Counted from the first letter of the stretch, positions 48,012 through 58,500 are shown. The stretch: 64,000 nt of DNA from Corynebacterium heidelbergense (GCF_028609845.1 NZ_CP063191.1:124001-188000); one strand, 5' to 3'. Notes: generated from the letters alone by a model not told the origin. Made by a program: numbers and translations.

Positions 48012-48038
48012 GGTAACATCTGCCCGCAGACAGTTACC
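48012..48038 (+). promoter_or_regulatory. 5'-leader hairpin before mycolyltransferase start
   Basis: GGTAAC (48012-48017) pairs with GTTACC (48033-48038), and inside it TCTGC (48019-48023) pairs with GCAGA (48026-48030). Together they make a two-tier hairpin with only small internal mismatches. It ends four bases before the Shine-Dalgarno GAGGAG of the mycolyltransferase gene at 48057. It may control mRNA stability or translation, or serve as a DNA operator. Confidence 0.5.
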
Positions 48039-48056
48039 TTTGAGGAGAAAAGTTTC

Positions 48057-49199
48057 ATGCATCTTCGGCACCTAGGCAAGCGACGGAACAGTTCGCACAG
48101 CCCACGAACTGGGTCAGCCCTGAAAAAGAGGGTCGGCGCAGCCGTAGTCGCCGCGGCTTCGGTGCTGGGAGTGGGGACCGCAGTCGCTCCGGTAGCCTCC
48201 GCGCAGGATAACCGGACTATCCTTCGAGCGGGTTGCTCTATCTCCGACTATGAATCTTGGCTCCAGGATTGCAACGTTCGTTCCGAGGCGATGGGTCAAG
48301 ATATTAAGGTCCAGATCAAGCCTGCTGCTCAAGGTGGCGACGCCGGTCTGTACCTCCTCGATGGCATGCGCGCCAATGACGATTGGAGCGGGTGGACGAA
48401 GCTAGGCCACGGTGTCGATTTATTTGCCGACGATAATGTAACGGTAGTAATGCCCGTTGGTGGAGCTGCCCAGTTTTACACGGACTGGCAACAACCCTTC
48501 AGCGGGTCTAACGGTCCCAAGAACCCCAAGTGGGAGACTTTCCTGACACAGGAACTGCCTGCATACCTCAAGCAAAACTTCCAGGTTTCCCCGGCGAACA
48601 ATGCCGTGGCCGGAATCTCGATGGGCGGCACTGCGGCGATGAACCTGGCAGCGTGGCACCGGAACCAATTCAAGCAAGCAACCTCTATCTCCGGTTACCT
48701 CAACCCGACCTGGCCTGGGATGTACACCGGTCTCCAGATCGCCATGAATGACACTTCGCCTGGTGCCCGGGTGGGGGATATGTGGGGGTCCCCGATTGAT
48801 CCGGCTCGATTCCGCAACGACCCGATGTGGCACGCGCCCAATTTCGCCGGGATGCCCCTGTACCTTTCCGCCGCTACCGGAATACCCACCACCCGGGAAG
48901 ACTTCATCCAGGACCCCCTAGGGGTGACTGTAGGCGTGAACCTGGAATGGATGTCCCACAACTCCACAACTCGCTTCGAGGTTGCCAGCCGTCTGGCGGG
49001 CGCCAGTGTTACTACTAGCTATCCGCTGACAGGCGTACACAACTGGCCCTATTGGCGCACTGAACTACAGCGTGCTCGCCCGCAGATACTATCCGCCCTC
49101 GATGCTGGCGGGGCTCCCGCCCCCTTTGGGTGCGCCACCGGCTGCCTGGGCTTCTCCGGCCCCGTGAGCATCGGCGAAGCCTTCGCGCCGCAGTCATAG
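48057..49199 (+). CDS. Trehalose mycolyltransferase, short form (antigen 85 / Cmt-like)
   Basis: This 380-residue secreted esterase transfers corynomycolate between trehalose mycolates and arabinogalactan. The signal peptide ends near VASAQD (about residue 50). The alpha/beta-hydrolase core has LLDGMRANDDWSGW, VVMPVGGAAQFYTDWQQP, the nucleophile Ser188 in GISMGGTAAMNL and the catalytic His in GVHNWPYWRTEL. Two Cys near the start (GCSISDYESWLQDC) probably form a disulfide. The C-terminal 40 residues include GCATGCLGF. The frame opens at 47982, but ATG 48057 has GAGGAG upstream and a clear signal peptide. Confidence 0.93.
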   Translation: MHLRHLGKRRNSSHSPRTGSALKKRVGAAVVAAASVLGVGTAVAPVASAQDNRTILRAGCSISDYESWLQDCNVRSEAMGQDIKVQIKPAAQGGDAGLYLLDGMRANDDWSGWTKLGHGVDLFADDNVTVVMPVGGAAQFYTDWQQPFSGSNGPKNPKWETFLTQELPAYLKQNFQVSPANNAVAGISMGGTAAMNLAAWHRNQFKQATSISGYLNPTWPGMYTGLQIAMNDTSPGARVGDMWGSPIDPARFRNDPMWHAPNFAGMPLYLSAATGIPTTREDFIQDPLGVTVGVNLEWMSHNSTTRFEVASRLAGASVTTSYPLTGVHNWPYWRTELQRARPQILSALDAGGAPAPFGCATGCLGFSGPVSIGEAFAPQS

Positions 49200-49597
49200 C
49201 GCCGGTACTCCAGTCCGATACCGCTCGGAGCGAGTCCTACCGCGAACCGCACCGGAAACCACGCTTGCGTCAAACTCGCGCCAATCCATTACCCCGAACT
49301 CTCAACCAAGCATTGAGCTTTGTGGAGTGTCGGGGTTATTCTCTAGCCAAAACCTGTCATACTTGGTTCTTGTAGCACTGGCCTACTCAAAATAAGGCTG
49401 TGTGGACCAGAAGCGCGAGGGGAACTCGCTTCTGCCGCAAGTGCGCCGACCGACTGCATCGCTAGACTCTCCAGGGCTGTTGCGCCGTTGAGAACGTAAC
49501 GTTCAGGAGGGTGGTGGAGGTTGTAAGGGTCAGTGAAACAACCGCCCAGTCACGGCCAGTTGAACTGTGAAGACGTTGATCGAAGGAAAGTGAACGA
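49200..49597 (+). other. 398-base intergenic region between mycolyltransferase genes
   Basis: No credible gene is seen. Two structured elements stand out. At 49409-49433 AGAAGCGCGAG and CTCGCTTCT can form a bulged hairpin, a possible terminator of the upstream gene. At 49492-49504 there is a perfect palindrome, listed separately. GAAGGAAAG precedes the next ATG. The region should carry the promoter of the larger mycolyltransferase gene. Confidence 0.55.
49492..49504. promoter_or_regulatory. Palindrome GAACGTAACGTTC upstream of cmt gene
   Basis: This is a perfect 6-base inverted repeat around one central base, 94 bases upstream of the start of the larger mycolyltransferase. It has the form of a site for a dimeric transcription factor. 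I cannot assign the factor. Confidence 0.4.
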
Positions 49598-51574
49598 ATG
49601 CGCTTGACCGCCACATACTCCCGCTATTCTCGCCGGGCGCGAGCAGCCGCCGTCGCGCTGCCACTATCTCTCGCGCTGGCTGTTCCAATGGCGCCGAGTG
49701 CCGGAGCGCAGGCGGGTTCCTCCCGTCCTCCGGGATCTGGTACCGACTACCTGATCCCCGGCAACCCGCCGCCGCGCACCCCGATCAACACAACGGACCA
49801 GGATCTACCCGGTTTGCCCCCCGGAGTGGACGTGGAGAAAGTCGAGTGGATCACCGACCGCTGGGCCAACGTCTACATTAAGTCCGTAGCAATGCCCGGT
49901 AGTCCGATCAAGGTTCAAATGCTGTTGGCCCGTGACTGGTATTCCCAGCCGAACAAGAGCTTCCCTACAGTGTGGGCCCTCGATGGCCTCCGGGCCCGCG
50001 ACGATGAATCCGGATGGACGCTGGCAACCAACATCGCCGCCTTCTATGCGGACAAGAACGTCAACGTCGTGCTTCCGGTCGGTGGACAGTCATCCTTCTA
50101 CTCCGACTGGCAGCAACCGGACAACGGCAAGTTTTATAAGTGGGAGACCTTCCTCACCCGCGAACTCCCCCCGATCCTGGCCAAGGGCTGGCGATCCACC
50201 GACCAGCGGGCCATCGTGGGCCTGTCCATGGGTGGTACCGCCGCAGTAAATATTGCCGAGCGGCACCCGGAGATGTTCCAGTTCGTCGGCTCCCTGTCCG
50301 GTTACCTGGACACCACCAGCCCGGGTATGCCCCAGGCCATCGGCTACGCCACCAACGACGGCGGTGGATACGACGCCCAGAAGATGTGGGGCCCCTATGG
50401 TTCCCAGGACTGGGTGGACCACGATCCCAAGCTCGGCATCGAGCAGCTCAAGGGCAAGACGGTCTACATTTCCAGTGGTAACGGCAACGCCGGTGCCTAT
50501 GACGCCCCCGGCGTGCTGCCCGGCGTTCCGGCAAACACCACGGGCATGGGCTTGGAGATCATGTCCCGGTTGACTAGCCAGACCTTCGTCAACCGGGCCC
50601 AGGGCAAGGGGTTGAACCTCGTTACCGCCTTCCGTCCTTCCGGCACGCACAACTGGCCGTACTGGCAGTTCGAGATGACCCAGGCTTGGCCTCACATTGC
50701 GGACTCTTTGAAGCTGGCACCCGAGGACCGGGGCGCGTCATGCGTCGCCGGCGGAGCCATCGGTGCCCGGGCAGGGCAGTTCCGGGATCAGATCGGCGAG
50801 TGCATCTCCCCGGAGTACGACGGTGCTCCGAACAAGACCCGCAACGAGCCCGGCAAGATCCAGGATTTCCGCGGTGGGCGTGCGTACTGGTCCCCCGCAA
50901 CGGATGCGCACTTCTTGTGGGGTCGCATCGGCGCTCGCTACTCAGAGCTGGGTGCCACGACTTCTTGGCTGGGCTACCCCAAGGGCGAGGAGGTGAGCGT
51001 TGCCAACGGACGTGGCCGGTACGTTGAGTTCGAGAATGGCAACATTTACTGGACTCCCGAAACCGGTGCCGTTGATGTGAAGAAAGACATCATGGACAAG
51101 TGGGGTGAAACTGGTTACGAGAATGGACCGCTCGGTTTCCCAACCGGCCCTGAAAAGGCAGTCGAGGGTGGAGCTGTTCAGCAGTTCGAGAATGGTGTGA
51201 TCGTTCGAAAGAACGGTGCCCCGGGGCAACCCGCACAGCTCAACTACGTGCAAGGCCTCATCGCCCAGAAGTACATGGAGATTGGCGGCCCGACCAGCCC
51301 GCTAGGATTCCCAACCACTGGCGAGCTCAACATCAACGGCGGCAAGTTTAGCCGCTTCGAGAAGGGCTCCATTTACTGGTCCGCGCCGACCGGTGCTCAC
51401 TACATCCTCAACGGCCCCATCTACGATGCTTGGGGTAAGGAGCAGTGGGAGAACGGCCGATTCGGCTACCCGACCAATGACCAGGCCGGTGTCCCCGGGG
51501 GTGAAGAAGTACAGTTCCAGCGCGGGAAGATCCGGTTCATCAACGACCAAATCCAGCTCGACCCGCCGCGCTAA
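49598..51574 (+). CDS. cmt1: Mycolyltransferase with C-terminal LGFP repeats (Cop1/PS1-like)
   Basis: This 658-residue secreted enzyme has two parts. After the signal peptide (AGAQAGSS near residue 39) an antigen-85-like domain carries WALDGLRARDDESGW, VVLPVGGQSSFYSDWQQPD, nucleophile Ser210 in GLSMGGTAAVNI and His in GTHNWPYWQFEM. From about residue 430 four LGFP-type repeats follow (WLGYPKGEE, PLGFPTGPE, PLGFPTTGE, RFGYPTNDQ), each about 50 residues; these are thought to tether the protein to the wall, as in C. glutamicum Cop1 (PS1). The enzyme covalently attaches corynomycolates to arabinogalactan and trehalose. The symbol is by analogy. Confidence 0.95.
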   Translation: MRLTATYSRYSRRARAAAVALPLSLALAVPMAPSAGAQAGSSRPPGSGTDYLIPGNPPPRTPINTTDQDLPGLPPGVDVEKVEWITDRWANVYIKSVAMPGSPIKVQMLLARDWYSQPNKSFPTVWALDGLRARDDESGWTLATNIAAFYADKNVNVVLPVGGQSSFYSDWQQPDNGKFYKWETFLTRELPPILAKGWRSTDQRAIVGLSMGGTAAVNIAERHPEMFQFVGSLSGYLDTTSPGMPQAIGYATNDGGGYDAQKMWGPYGSQDWVDHDPKLGIEQLKGKTVYISSGNGNAGAYDAPGVLPGVPANTTGMGLEIMSRLTSQTFVNRAQGKGLNLVTAFRPSGTHNWPYWQFEMTQAWPHIADSLKLAPEDRGASCVAGGAIGARAGQFRDQIGECISPEYDGAPNKTRNEPGKIQDFRGGRAYWSPATDAHFLWGRIGARYSELGATTSWLGYPKGEEVSVANGRGRYVEFENGNIYWTPETGAVDVKKDIMDKWGETGYENGPLGFPTGPEKAVEGGAVQQFENGVIVRKNGAPGQPAQLNYVQGLIAQKYMEIGGPTSPLGFPTTGELNINGGKFSRFEKGSIYWSAPTGAHYILNGPIYDAWGKEQWENGRFGYPTNDQAGVPGGEEVQFQRGKIRFINDQIQLDPPR

Positions 51575-51721
51575 GCCACCCGGGTCCGCAAACGGGGAAG
51601 CGGCCGAGCCGCTTCGCGTGGGGGTGTGCTGCCCCGCCCCGTCGCCTGGGAATCAATGGTGCTTCTGCTCCTCGACCAGCTTTAATTAGCCCGATATCGC
51701 TCTAGGACGTGTGAACCAATC

Positions 51722-52282
51722 GTGACTGCCGCATCCCGCCACGCCGATCGACGTACCGCCGCTAAGGCCCTGACTGCTCTTGCCATGGGTGCTTCGCTGT
51801 TCCTCGCCGGTTGTGGCGATGGCAGCACGGTAGACAACTCCGCAAGTTCTGTCGCGTCCACTTCGGCGGCCAGCTCCGCAGCGTCCTCCGACTCGGGGAG
51901 CGCCAGCGGCTCCCCTGCCGCCCCCGAACAGAACCGTCCCACCGGCGGATCCTCCGACGCGCAGGATGGGTCTGTTTCACAGGTGGAGGCGGCCCCAGGC
52001 TCTGCGCCCCGGTCCCCGGAGGAGCGGGATTTTCTTTCCGATCTCCGCCGTGGTGGGGTGGACCTTGGAAAGGTTGAGGGTGCATCTTCTCCGGGCGGCC
52101 TAGAGGATCAGATCATCGCTTCTGGCCGCGCTGAGTGCCGTGCCAAGCAGGAGGGGTCCCCGACTATCTTCACCGGCATGGCTGCAGGCCAGCTGCAGGC
52201 TCAAGGGGTGATCCCGGATACCGAGTTCGATAAGACCCAAAAGATCCTCATGGATGCCGCGCAAGCGCATCTGTGCCGGTAG
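51722..52282 (+). CDS. DUF732-like lipoprotein
   Basis: This 186-residue predicted lipoprotein has a signal peptide with lipobox FLAGCGDG, so the Cys near residue 31 should be lipidated. A Ser/Ala/Gly-rich linker (to about 95) is followed by a domain with ERDFLSDLRRGGVDL and the final AQAHLCR, matching the DUF732 pattern in which a Cys pair (AECRAK and HLCR) forms a disulfide. The function is unknown. It starts at GTG 51722. It sits between the mycolyltransferases and the cutinase gene, in a place often holding a small envelope protein in corynebacteria. Confidence 0.8.
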   Translation: MTAASRHADRRTAAKALTALAMGASLFLAGCGDGSTVDNSASSVASTSAASSAASSDSGSASGSPAAPEQNRPTGGSSDAQDGSVSQVEAAPGSAPRSPEERDFLSDLRRGGVDLGKVEGASSPGGLEDQIIASGRAECRAKQEGSPTIFTGMAAGQLQAQGVIPDTEFDKTQKILMDAAQAHLCR

Positions 52283-52409
52283 ATCGTTGGCAATAACCCT
52301 GCGCCCGCCGTCCACGGTGGACCGTGATCGCTTACGAATTCGCTGACAAAACCCCCGCACCCTGCCCCGCAGCCCTGAGTTAATCCGGCCAACGGGTAGA
52401 ACGGAATGC

Positions 52410-53345
52410 ATGAAGAAACTCCTCACCGTCCTCGCCGTGGTGTTTGTGGTCCTAGTCATTCTCGCCGGGGCAGTGCACTGGGCCTCCACCCGCAACGAGC
52501 AACCCGCTGCCCCCGGCGGGCAGCCGGCGCCCCCCGGGGAGCAGGCGGCCCCTACCAATCCCCCCGGATGCGTGGATTACGAGGTTGTGGCCATCCCCGG
52601 CACCTGGGAATCCCGCGTAGATGACGATCCCAATGCGCCTAAGGCCAACCCCAACTCCCTCATGCTGGGCATCACTGGCCCACTCCAGGCAGAGGTATCC
52701 GCGGATCGGGTGAAGGTGTGGACCGTGCCATACACCGCCCAATTCCGAAACTTCAACGCTCAGCAGGAGAAGACTTACGACGAGTCCCGCGACGAGGGCA
52801 TGCAGAGGGCTTCCGCGGAACTACAGGCCACGCACCAGGCCTGCCCGGGTACGAAATTCGTGTTGATGGGTTTCAGCCAGGGTGCCGTGATCGCCGGTGA
52901 CCTTTCCAGCAATATTGGCAATGGTCGTGGTCCCGTCCCGGCCGACTCCGTCGCGGGTGTCTCCCTCATCGCCGATGGCCGCCAGGAACTGACAAAGGGC
53001 AAGCTGATCGGAAAGCAGGGTATCACCGGCGTGGGAGCGGAAATCGCCCTTGCCCCGGTCGGTGGGCTCATCCAGGGCATCATCCCTGGGGCCACGATGC
53101 GCGGCCCCCGCCCGGATGGTTTCGGGGAACTTAACGACCGGGTGAACAACTTCTGTGCACCAGCCGACCTTGTGTGCGACGCTCCGAGGGATGTGGGCAA
53201 TGCCCTCCAGCGAGCTCAGGACCTGGTTGGAGCGAATGCTGTCCACGCCCAGTACGCCACCAACGGCACGGTGGTCGACGGCCAGACGGTACCGCAGTAC
53301 GTGCTGGGTTGGGCACGAGATTTGGTCAACCAGCCGCTGCGTTAA
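52410..53345 (+). CDS. Culp6-like cutinase-family lipase/thioesterase
   Basis: This 311-residue membrane-anchored serine hydrolase matches M. tuberculosis Culp6 (Rv3802c) in synteny and layout. An uncleaved hydrophobic start (residues 3-26) is followed by a Pro/Gly/Ala-rich linker, then the cutinase domain: FVLMGFSQGAVIAGDL with nucleophile Ser156, CAPADLVCDAPRDVGN with the catalytic Asp, and VHAQYATN with the likely His. The related enzyme has phospholipase and thioesterase activity and is linked to mycolate metabolism. It lies between the lipoprotein gene and fadD32, 146 bases upstream of fadD32. Confidence 0.92.
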   Translation: MKKLLTVLAVVFVVLVILAGAVHWASTRNEQPAAPGGQPAPPGEQAAPTNPPGCVDYEVVAIPGTWESRVDDDPNAPKANPNSLMLGITGPLQAEVSADRVKVWTVPYTAQFRNFNAQQEKTYDESRDEGMQRASAELQATHQACPGTKFVLMGFSQGAVIAGDLSSNIGNGRGPVPADSVAGVSLIADGRQELTKGKLIGKQGITGVGAEIALAPVGGLIQGIIPGATMRGPRPDGFGELNDRVNNFCAPADLVCDAPRDVGNALQRAQDLVGANAVHAQYATNGTVVDGQTVPQYVLGWARDLVNQPLR

Positions 53346-53491
53346 CGAAACACCGTTAACATTTAGTCGGTTACAACCATAAGTTGACGGTCTTCCCTCA
53401 GCGCTACCGCCTGACCCTCCACCTTCACCATTTTCCCCTTACACAACGTCAGCGCCGTAGCCTGTGGGAGTTTGCTCGAAAGGGAGAATGC

Positions 53492-55348
53492 ATGGATATC
53501 AGTGCCGCAATGGGGCAGTTCTACGACGAAAAGGGCAACATCGCCGTTCCGGATCAGCTAACGCTGTCCGGCATGTGCGAGATGTTGTACACCATGGCCC
53601 AGATGGAGGGCACGGTGGACAGCCCCCTCATGCGGTACTGGGACTACTCCCGATCGCGGGAGGGTGAGCTGCGGGTGTACACCCGCCAGGAAGTTAACAC
53701 CCGCATCAAGGCCGTGTGTGTGCGCCTGCAGCAGGTTGCCGAGCAGGGGGAGCGGGTGGCGATCCTCGCAAACAACTCCCCAGAGTACGTCTTCGCCTTC
53801 CTCGGCGCGATCTACGCCAAGATGGTGCCGGTGCCGCTGTACGACCCGGCGGAGCCGGGCCACGCGGACCACCTGACGGCGGTGCTGGGCTCTGCCCGAC
53901 CCTCCATTGTGCTCACCAATCAGCGGTCCGCCCGGGCCGTGCGCAGCTTCTTCGCCGATCGCCCTGCCGGGCAGCGTCCCCGGGTAATCCTCGTCGACGC
54001 GCTGCCGGATTCGCTCGCGGAGGAGTGGGTGAACCCGATGATGGCGATGCTCGCCGATCCAGAGAGCGCCCCGAAGGCCTCTGACATCGCGTTTTTGCAG
54101 TACACCTCCGGTTCCACGCGCACCCCGGCGGGCGTGATCCTGACTCACCGCAGCATAGTCACCAACGTGCTGCAGATCTTCAGCTGCATCAAGCTTGTTC
54201 CTCCGCTGCGCCTATCTACTTGGCTGCCTCTGCACCACGACATGGGCATTATCATCGCGGCGTTTGTCACCATCTTGGGTATTCCCTTCGACCTCATGAG
54301 CCCGAGAGATTTCATTCAGGACCCGACGCGGTGGGTGCGCCAGCTACGTCGCCTTTACGACGAAGAGCACGTTTACGCCGTTGTGCCAAACTTCGCCCTG
54401 GAACTTGCGAGCCGGTACTCGAACCCCGCGGAGGTGGCGGAGCTGAAGGACCTAGACCTTTCCGGCGTAGAAGGCCTCATCAATGGCTCGGAGCCAGTAA
54501 CCCGTGCCAGCGTGAACCGCTTTCTGGAGGTGTTTGAGCCCTACGGTTTTCGGCGCGATGCCATGCGCCCGTCCTATGGTTTGGCGGAGGCCTCTCTGAT
54601 TGTTACGACGCCGCAGACCGACTCGCGGCCAGTACTGGCGTGGTTGGATCGCGAGGAGCTGGCCCAGGGAACGGCCCGCAAGGTTGAGCCGGAGGCGGAG
54701 GGCGGACTGCCCCTCATCTCGGTGGGCCAGGTGTGCGCCCCGCAGGTGATGGCCATCGTGGACCCAACCACAGGGGAGGAACTGCCGGATGGAACCGTCG
54801 GCGAAGTCTGGGCCCGCGGCGACAACATGGCCGCCGGGTATCTGGACCGTGAGGAAGAGACCCAGGCCACCTTCCACAACACCCTGCCCATGGACAAGCG
54901 CCTCAAGGAGGGCTCCCGCGCCGGGGATGCCCCGGAGGATACGTGGCTGCGTACCGGGGACCTGGCCGTGGTGGTGGACGGGGAGACCTACATCACGGGT
55001 CGGTTGAAGGACCTCATCATCGTGGCCGGGCGCAACCATTACCCGCAGGACCTCGAGGCCACTGCGGAGGCCGCCACCGACCAGGTTGCCCGCGGCGTGA
55101 TCGCAGCCTTCGCCGTGCCGGGCAAGAACGTTGAGGATCTGATCGTCGTCGCCGAACGGGACGAGACCGCCGACCCAGCACGGGACGAGGAAGCCAAGAC
55201 CGCCATCCGCGCTGCCATCTCCAAGACCCACGGCGTGCAGCCAGCAGATGTGCGTATTGTGTCCACTGGCGGCATCCCTAGGTCCAGTGCCCACAAGATC
55301 GCCCGTCGGGTGACCGCGAAGGCCTACACCCAGGGCAAGTTCGACTAG
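53492..55348 (+). CDS. fadD32: Long-chain fatty-acyl-AMP ligase FadD32
   Basis: This 618-residue enzyme activates the meromycolate-type fatty acid as acyl-AMP and loads it on the N-terminal carrier domain of Pks13. The AMP-binding motif is LQYTSGSTRTPAGVILTH. The FAAL-type insertion follows LSTWLPLHHDMGII, and the C-terminal part holds WLRTGDLAVVVDGETYITGR with KDLIIVAGRNHYPQDLE. The frame opens earlier at 53384; ATG 53492 (MDISAAMGQFYDEKGN) has AAAGGGA upstream. It is followed by pks13 and accD, the classical mycolate condensation set. Confidence 0.96.
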   Translation: MDISAAMGQFYDEKGNIAVPDQLTLSGMCEMLYTMAQMEGTVDSPLMRYWDYSRSREGELRVYTRQEVNTRIKAVCVRLQQVAEQGERVAILANNSPEYVFAFLGAIYAKMVPVPLYDPAEPGHADHLTAVLGSARPSIVLTNQRSARAVRSFFADRPAGQRPRVILVDALPDSLAEEWVNPMMAMLADPESAPKASDIAFLQYTSGSTRTPAGVILTHRSIVTNVLQIFSCIKLVPPLRLSTWLPLHHDMGIIIAAFVTILGIPFDLMSPRDFIQDPTRWVRQLRRLYDEEHVYAVVPNFALELASRYSNPAEVAELKDLDLSGVEGLINGSEPVTRASVNRFLEVFEPYGFRRDAMRPSYGLAEASLIVTTPQTDSRPVLAWLDREELAQGTARKVEPEAEGGLPLISVGQVCAPQVMAIVDPTTGEELPDGTVGEVWARGDNMAAGYLDREEETQATFHNTLPMDKRLKEGSRAGDAPEDTWLRTGDLAVVVDGETYITGRLKDLIIVAGRNHYPQDLEATAEAATDQVARGVIAAFAVPGKNVEDLIVVAERDETADPARDEEAKTAIRAAISKTHGVQPADVRIVSTGGIPRSSAHKIARRVTAKAYTQGKFD

Positions 55349-55527
55349 CCACCAATCGTCACGGGTCCACCGGGGAAGGTGGGAACTTCCGCGAGCCCAG
55401 CCCGCGGGAGTCGAGGGCGCCGGGCGCAGAGGTACTAGCATGAACCGGTGGCCGTCAGACCGACGGAAACCCCCTGGGCCACATCCCTCCCCCTAACCCC
55501 CATCGCGAGAGGACACATCGAAGACCC

Positions 55528-58500
55528 ATGGCTGACAAGCAGGCACCGCCCACGACCGTCTCGCAGATGCGCGAGTGGTTGCGAACCTGGGTGGCGAATA
55601 CCACCGGGATCCCCGTCGAAGACGTGGGGGAACACCGCCTGCTTGAGGAATTCGGCCTCTCTTCCCGGGATGTGGTGGTGCTATCCGGCGATTTGGAGCG
55701 GCTCACCGGTAAGCGCCTAGACGCCACCGTGGCCTACGAATACAACACAGTCGCGGCCCTGGCGGACTATCTCATCACAGGGGGACAAGGTGTGGGGCGC
55801 TCGGCCTTGGCGTCCAACCCCATGGGACAGAACTTAGGGGCCCACACACCGCGCGGGGGGTCGGTGGACCCGGATGACCGGGACATCGCCATCGTCGGCA
55901 TGGCTGCGCGCTACCCCGGGGCCGAAGACCTCCAGCAGATGTGGGACATGTTGCTGGGATCCCGCGCAGGAATCGGTGATCTGCCTGAGGGGCGCTGGTC
56001 GGAATACGAGGGCGACGAGGCAATGCGCCGCCGCATGGCCCAGGCCAGGCTGACCGGGGGATACCTGCCGGACCTGGCGGGATTCGACGCTGAATTCTTC
56101 GGCCTCTCCCCAGTGGAGGCCACCAACATGGACCCCCAGCAGCGGATTTTGCTGCAGTTGACGTGGGAGGCACTGGAGCACGCCCACATCCCCGCCAACA
56201 CGCTGCGCGGCCGGAACGTCGGCGTGTTCGTGGGAACCACCAACAATGATTACGCCATGCTCATCGCGGGGGATTCCGAGCAAGCCCACCCCTACGCGCT
56301 GACGGGCAACTCCACGGCGGTTGTAGCCAACCGGCTGTCCTACGTCTTCGACTTCCGCGGGCCCAGTGTGGCGATGGACACTGCCTGTTCCTCCTCGCTG
56401 GTGGCCATCCACCACGCCGTGCGGTCCCTGCGCGATGGGGACTCCGCCGTGGCCGTGGCTGCCGGGGTGAACCTGCTGGCCAGCCCCTTTGCAACCGTGG
56501 CTTTCTCCGAGCTGGGGGTGCTCAGCCCCACGGGCGCGATCCGAGCGTTCTCGGAGGACGCGGACGGCATCGTGCGCTCGGACGGGGCGGGGGTGGTGAT
56601 CCTCAAGCGGCTGGGCGATGCCAAGCGCGATGGGGACGACATCTACGCGGTGATCAAGGGCTCCGCGGTGAACTCCGACGGCCGCTCCAACGGCCTGACC
56701 GCGCCGAATCCGGACGCGCAGGTGGATGTGCTGCGGGCGGCCTACGCGGACGCCGGCGTGGACCCGGGGACCGTGGACTACGTCGAGGCACACGGCACCG
56801 GGACGATCCTGGGGGACCCCATTGAGGCCACCGCTTTGGGTGCGGTGCTCGGGCAGGGTCGGACGGAGCGGGAACCCACCCTGCTGGGCAGCGTGAAGAC
56901 GAACTTCGGTCATACGGAGGCGGCTGCGGGTGTTGCGGGCGTGATGAAAGTGGCCCTGGCTATGCGGGAGGGCCTGGTGCCGCCCTCCCTGAACTACAGC
57001 GGACCCAACCCCTACATCGACTTTGCGGGCCAGCACCTGGAGGTCGTGGAGGATGCCCGGGAATGGCCGGAATATTCGGGTCACCCCGTGGCGGGCGTGT
57101 CCGGGTTTGGTTTCGGGGGGACGAACGCGCACGTCGTGATCGTCGCGCCGGATGCTGCTGCACCGAAGACCTCGGCGGATACTGCCGCGCGGGATAGCGA
57201 GCGGGAGGATGCCGCGCGGCAGGATCGCCGCCCGGCCTTCTCCCCGGACTCGGGTGCCTCTGCCCTCCTACCCGTCTCCGGCATGCTGCCCTCCCGGCGC
57301 CGCGAGGCCGCCGAGAGCGTTCGCGACTGGTTGGCCCAGCACAGCTCTGCGGACTTGGGTGCCGTCGCCCGCACCCTCGCGGGCCGCAATCACGGGCGAT
57401 CCCGGGGAGTTGTCCTGGCCACCGATCACGACGGTGCGGTAGAGGGCCTCACCCGCCTGGCGGAGGGCCGTACTGGTGAGAGCCGCTCCGGTGATGGCAG
57501 CACCGGTGAGGGCCACACCAGTGAGGGCCACCCGGCAACGTTCCCCGCCCTTGCCCTGGCTCAGGACGCCCCCGCCACGATGGGCGCGGTGTGGGTGTTC
57601 TCCGGCTTCGGCTCCCAGCACCCGGCGATGGCCACCGAGCTGCTGGCTGCCTCCCCGGCCTTCGCCGATTCGATCGCGGCCATGGACGCGATCGTCACCC
57701 GCGAATCCGGCTGGTCCATCCTGGAGAAGATCCGCGCGGGCGACCAGCGCTACGACACCGAATCGGCGCAGGTGGGGATCACCTGCATCCAGATGGCTCT
57801 GGTGGATCTGCTGCGCCACATGGGCGTGACCCCGGCCGCCGTTGTGGGCCAGTCCATGGGGGAGATCGCCGCCGCCTACGCCGCGGGCGGGTTGAGCCGC
57901 GAGGACGCGCTGCTCGTCGCCTGCCACCGCTCCCGGCTGATGGGGGAGCTGGAGGCCCAGACCCCGGAGGACAAACAGGGGGCCATGGCCGTTGTGGAGC
58001 TCAGCGCCGAACAGGTGGAGGAGCTCACCTCCCAGCACGGGGAACTGGCCGGCGTGGAGCCCGCGGTGTTCGCCTCCCCCGGCATGACCACGGTGGGCGG
58101 CCCGCGCCCGGCTGTGTCCGCGCTGGTGGAGCGGGTCAGCGAGTCCGGGTCCTTCGCCCGCATGCTCCCGGTCAAGGGGGCCGGGCACACCTCCATGCTG
58201 GATCCCATCCTGGGGGAGCTGTCCTTCGAAATCGAGGGCATCGAAGCCCTTCCCCTGCAGGTCCCGCTGTATTCCACGGTAGATCCCGGCCGCGTGTACC
58301 AGCCGGGGGAGGTCGCCCACGAGGCCGATTACTTCATTCGCTGCACCCGCCAGCCGGTCCACCTGGAGCAGGCCGTGGGTCAGCAGTTCAAGGAGGGCTA
58401 CACCACGTTGGTCGAGTTCTCCCCGCACCCGGTGGCCCTCATGCCGGTGCTGCAGGTGGGTGCTGCTCACGGGGTGGTGGAGCCGACGGCGCTGCACCTG

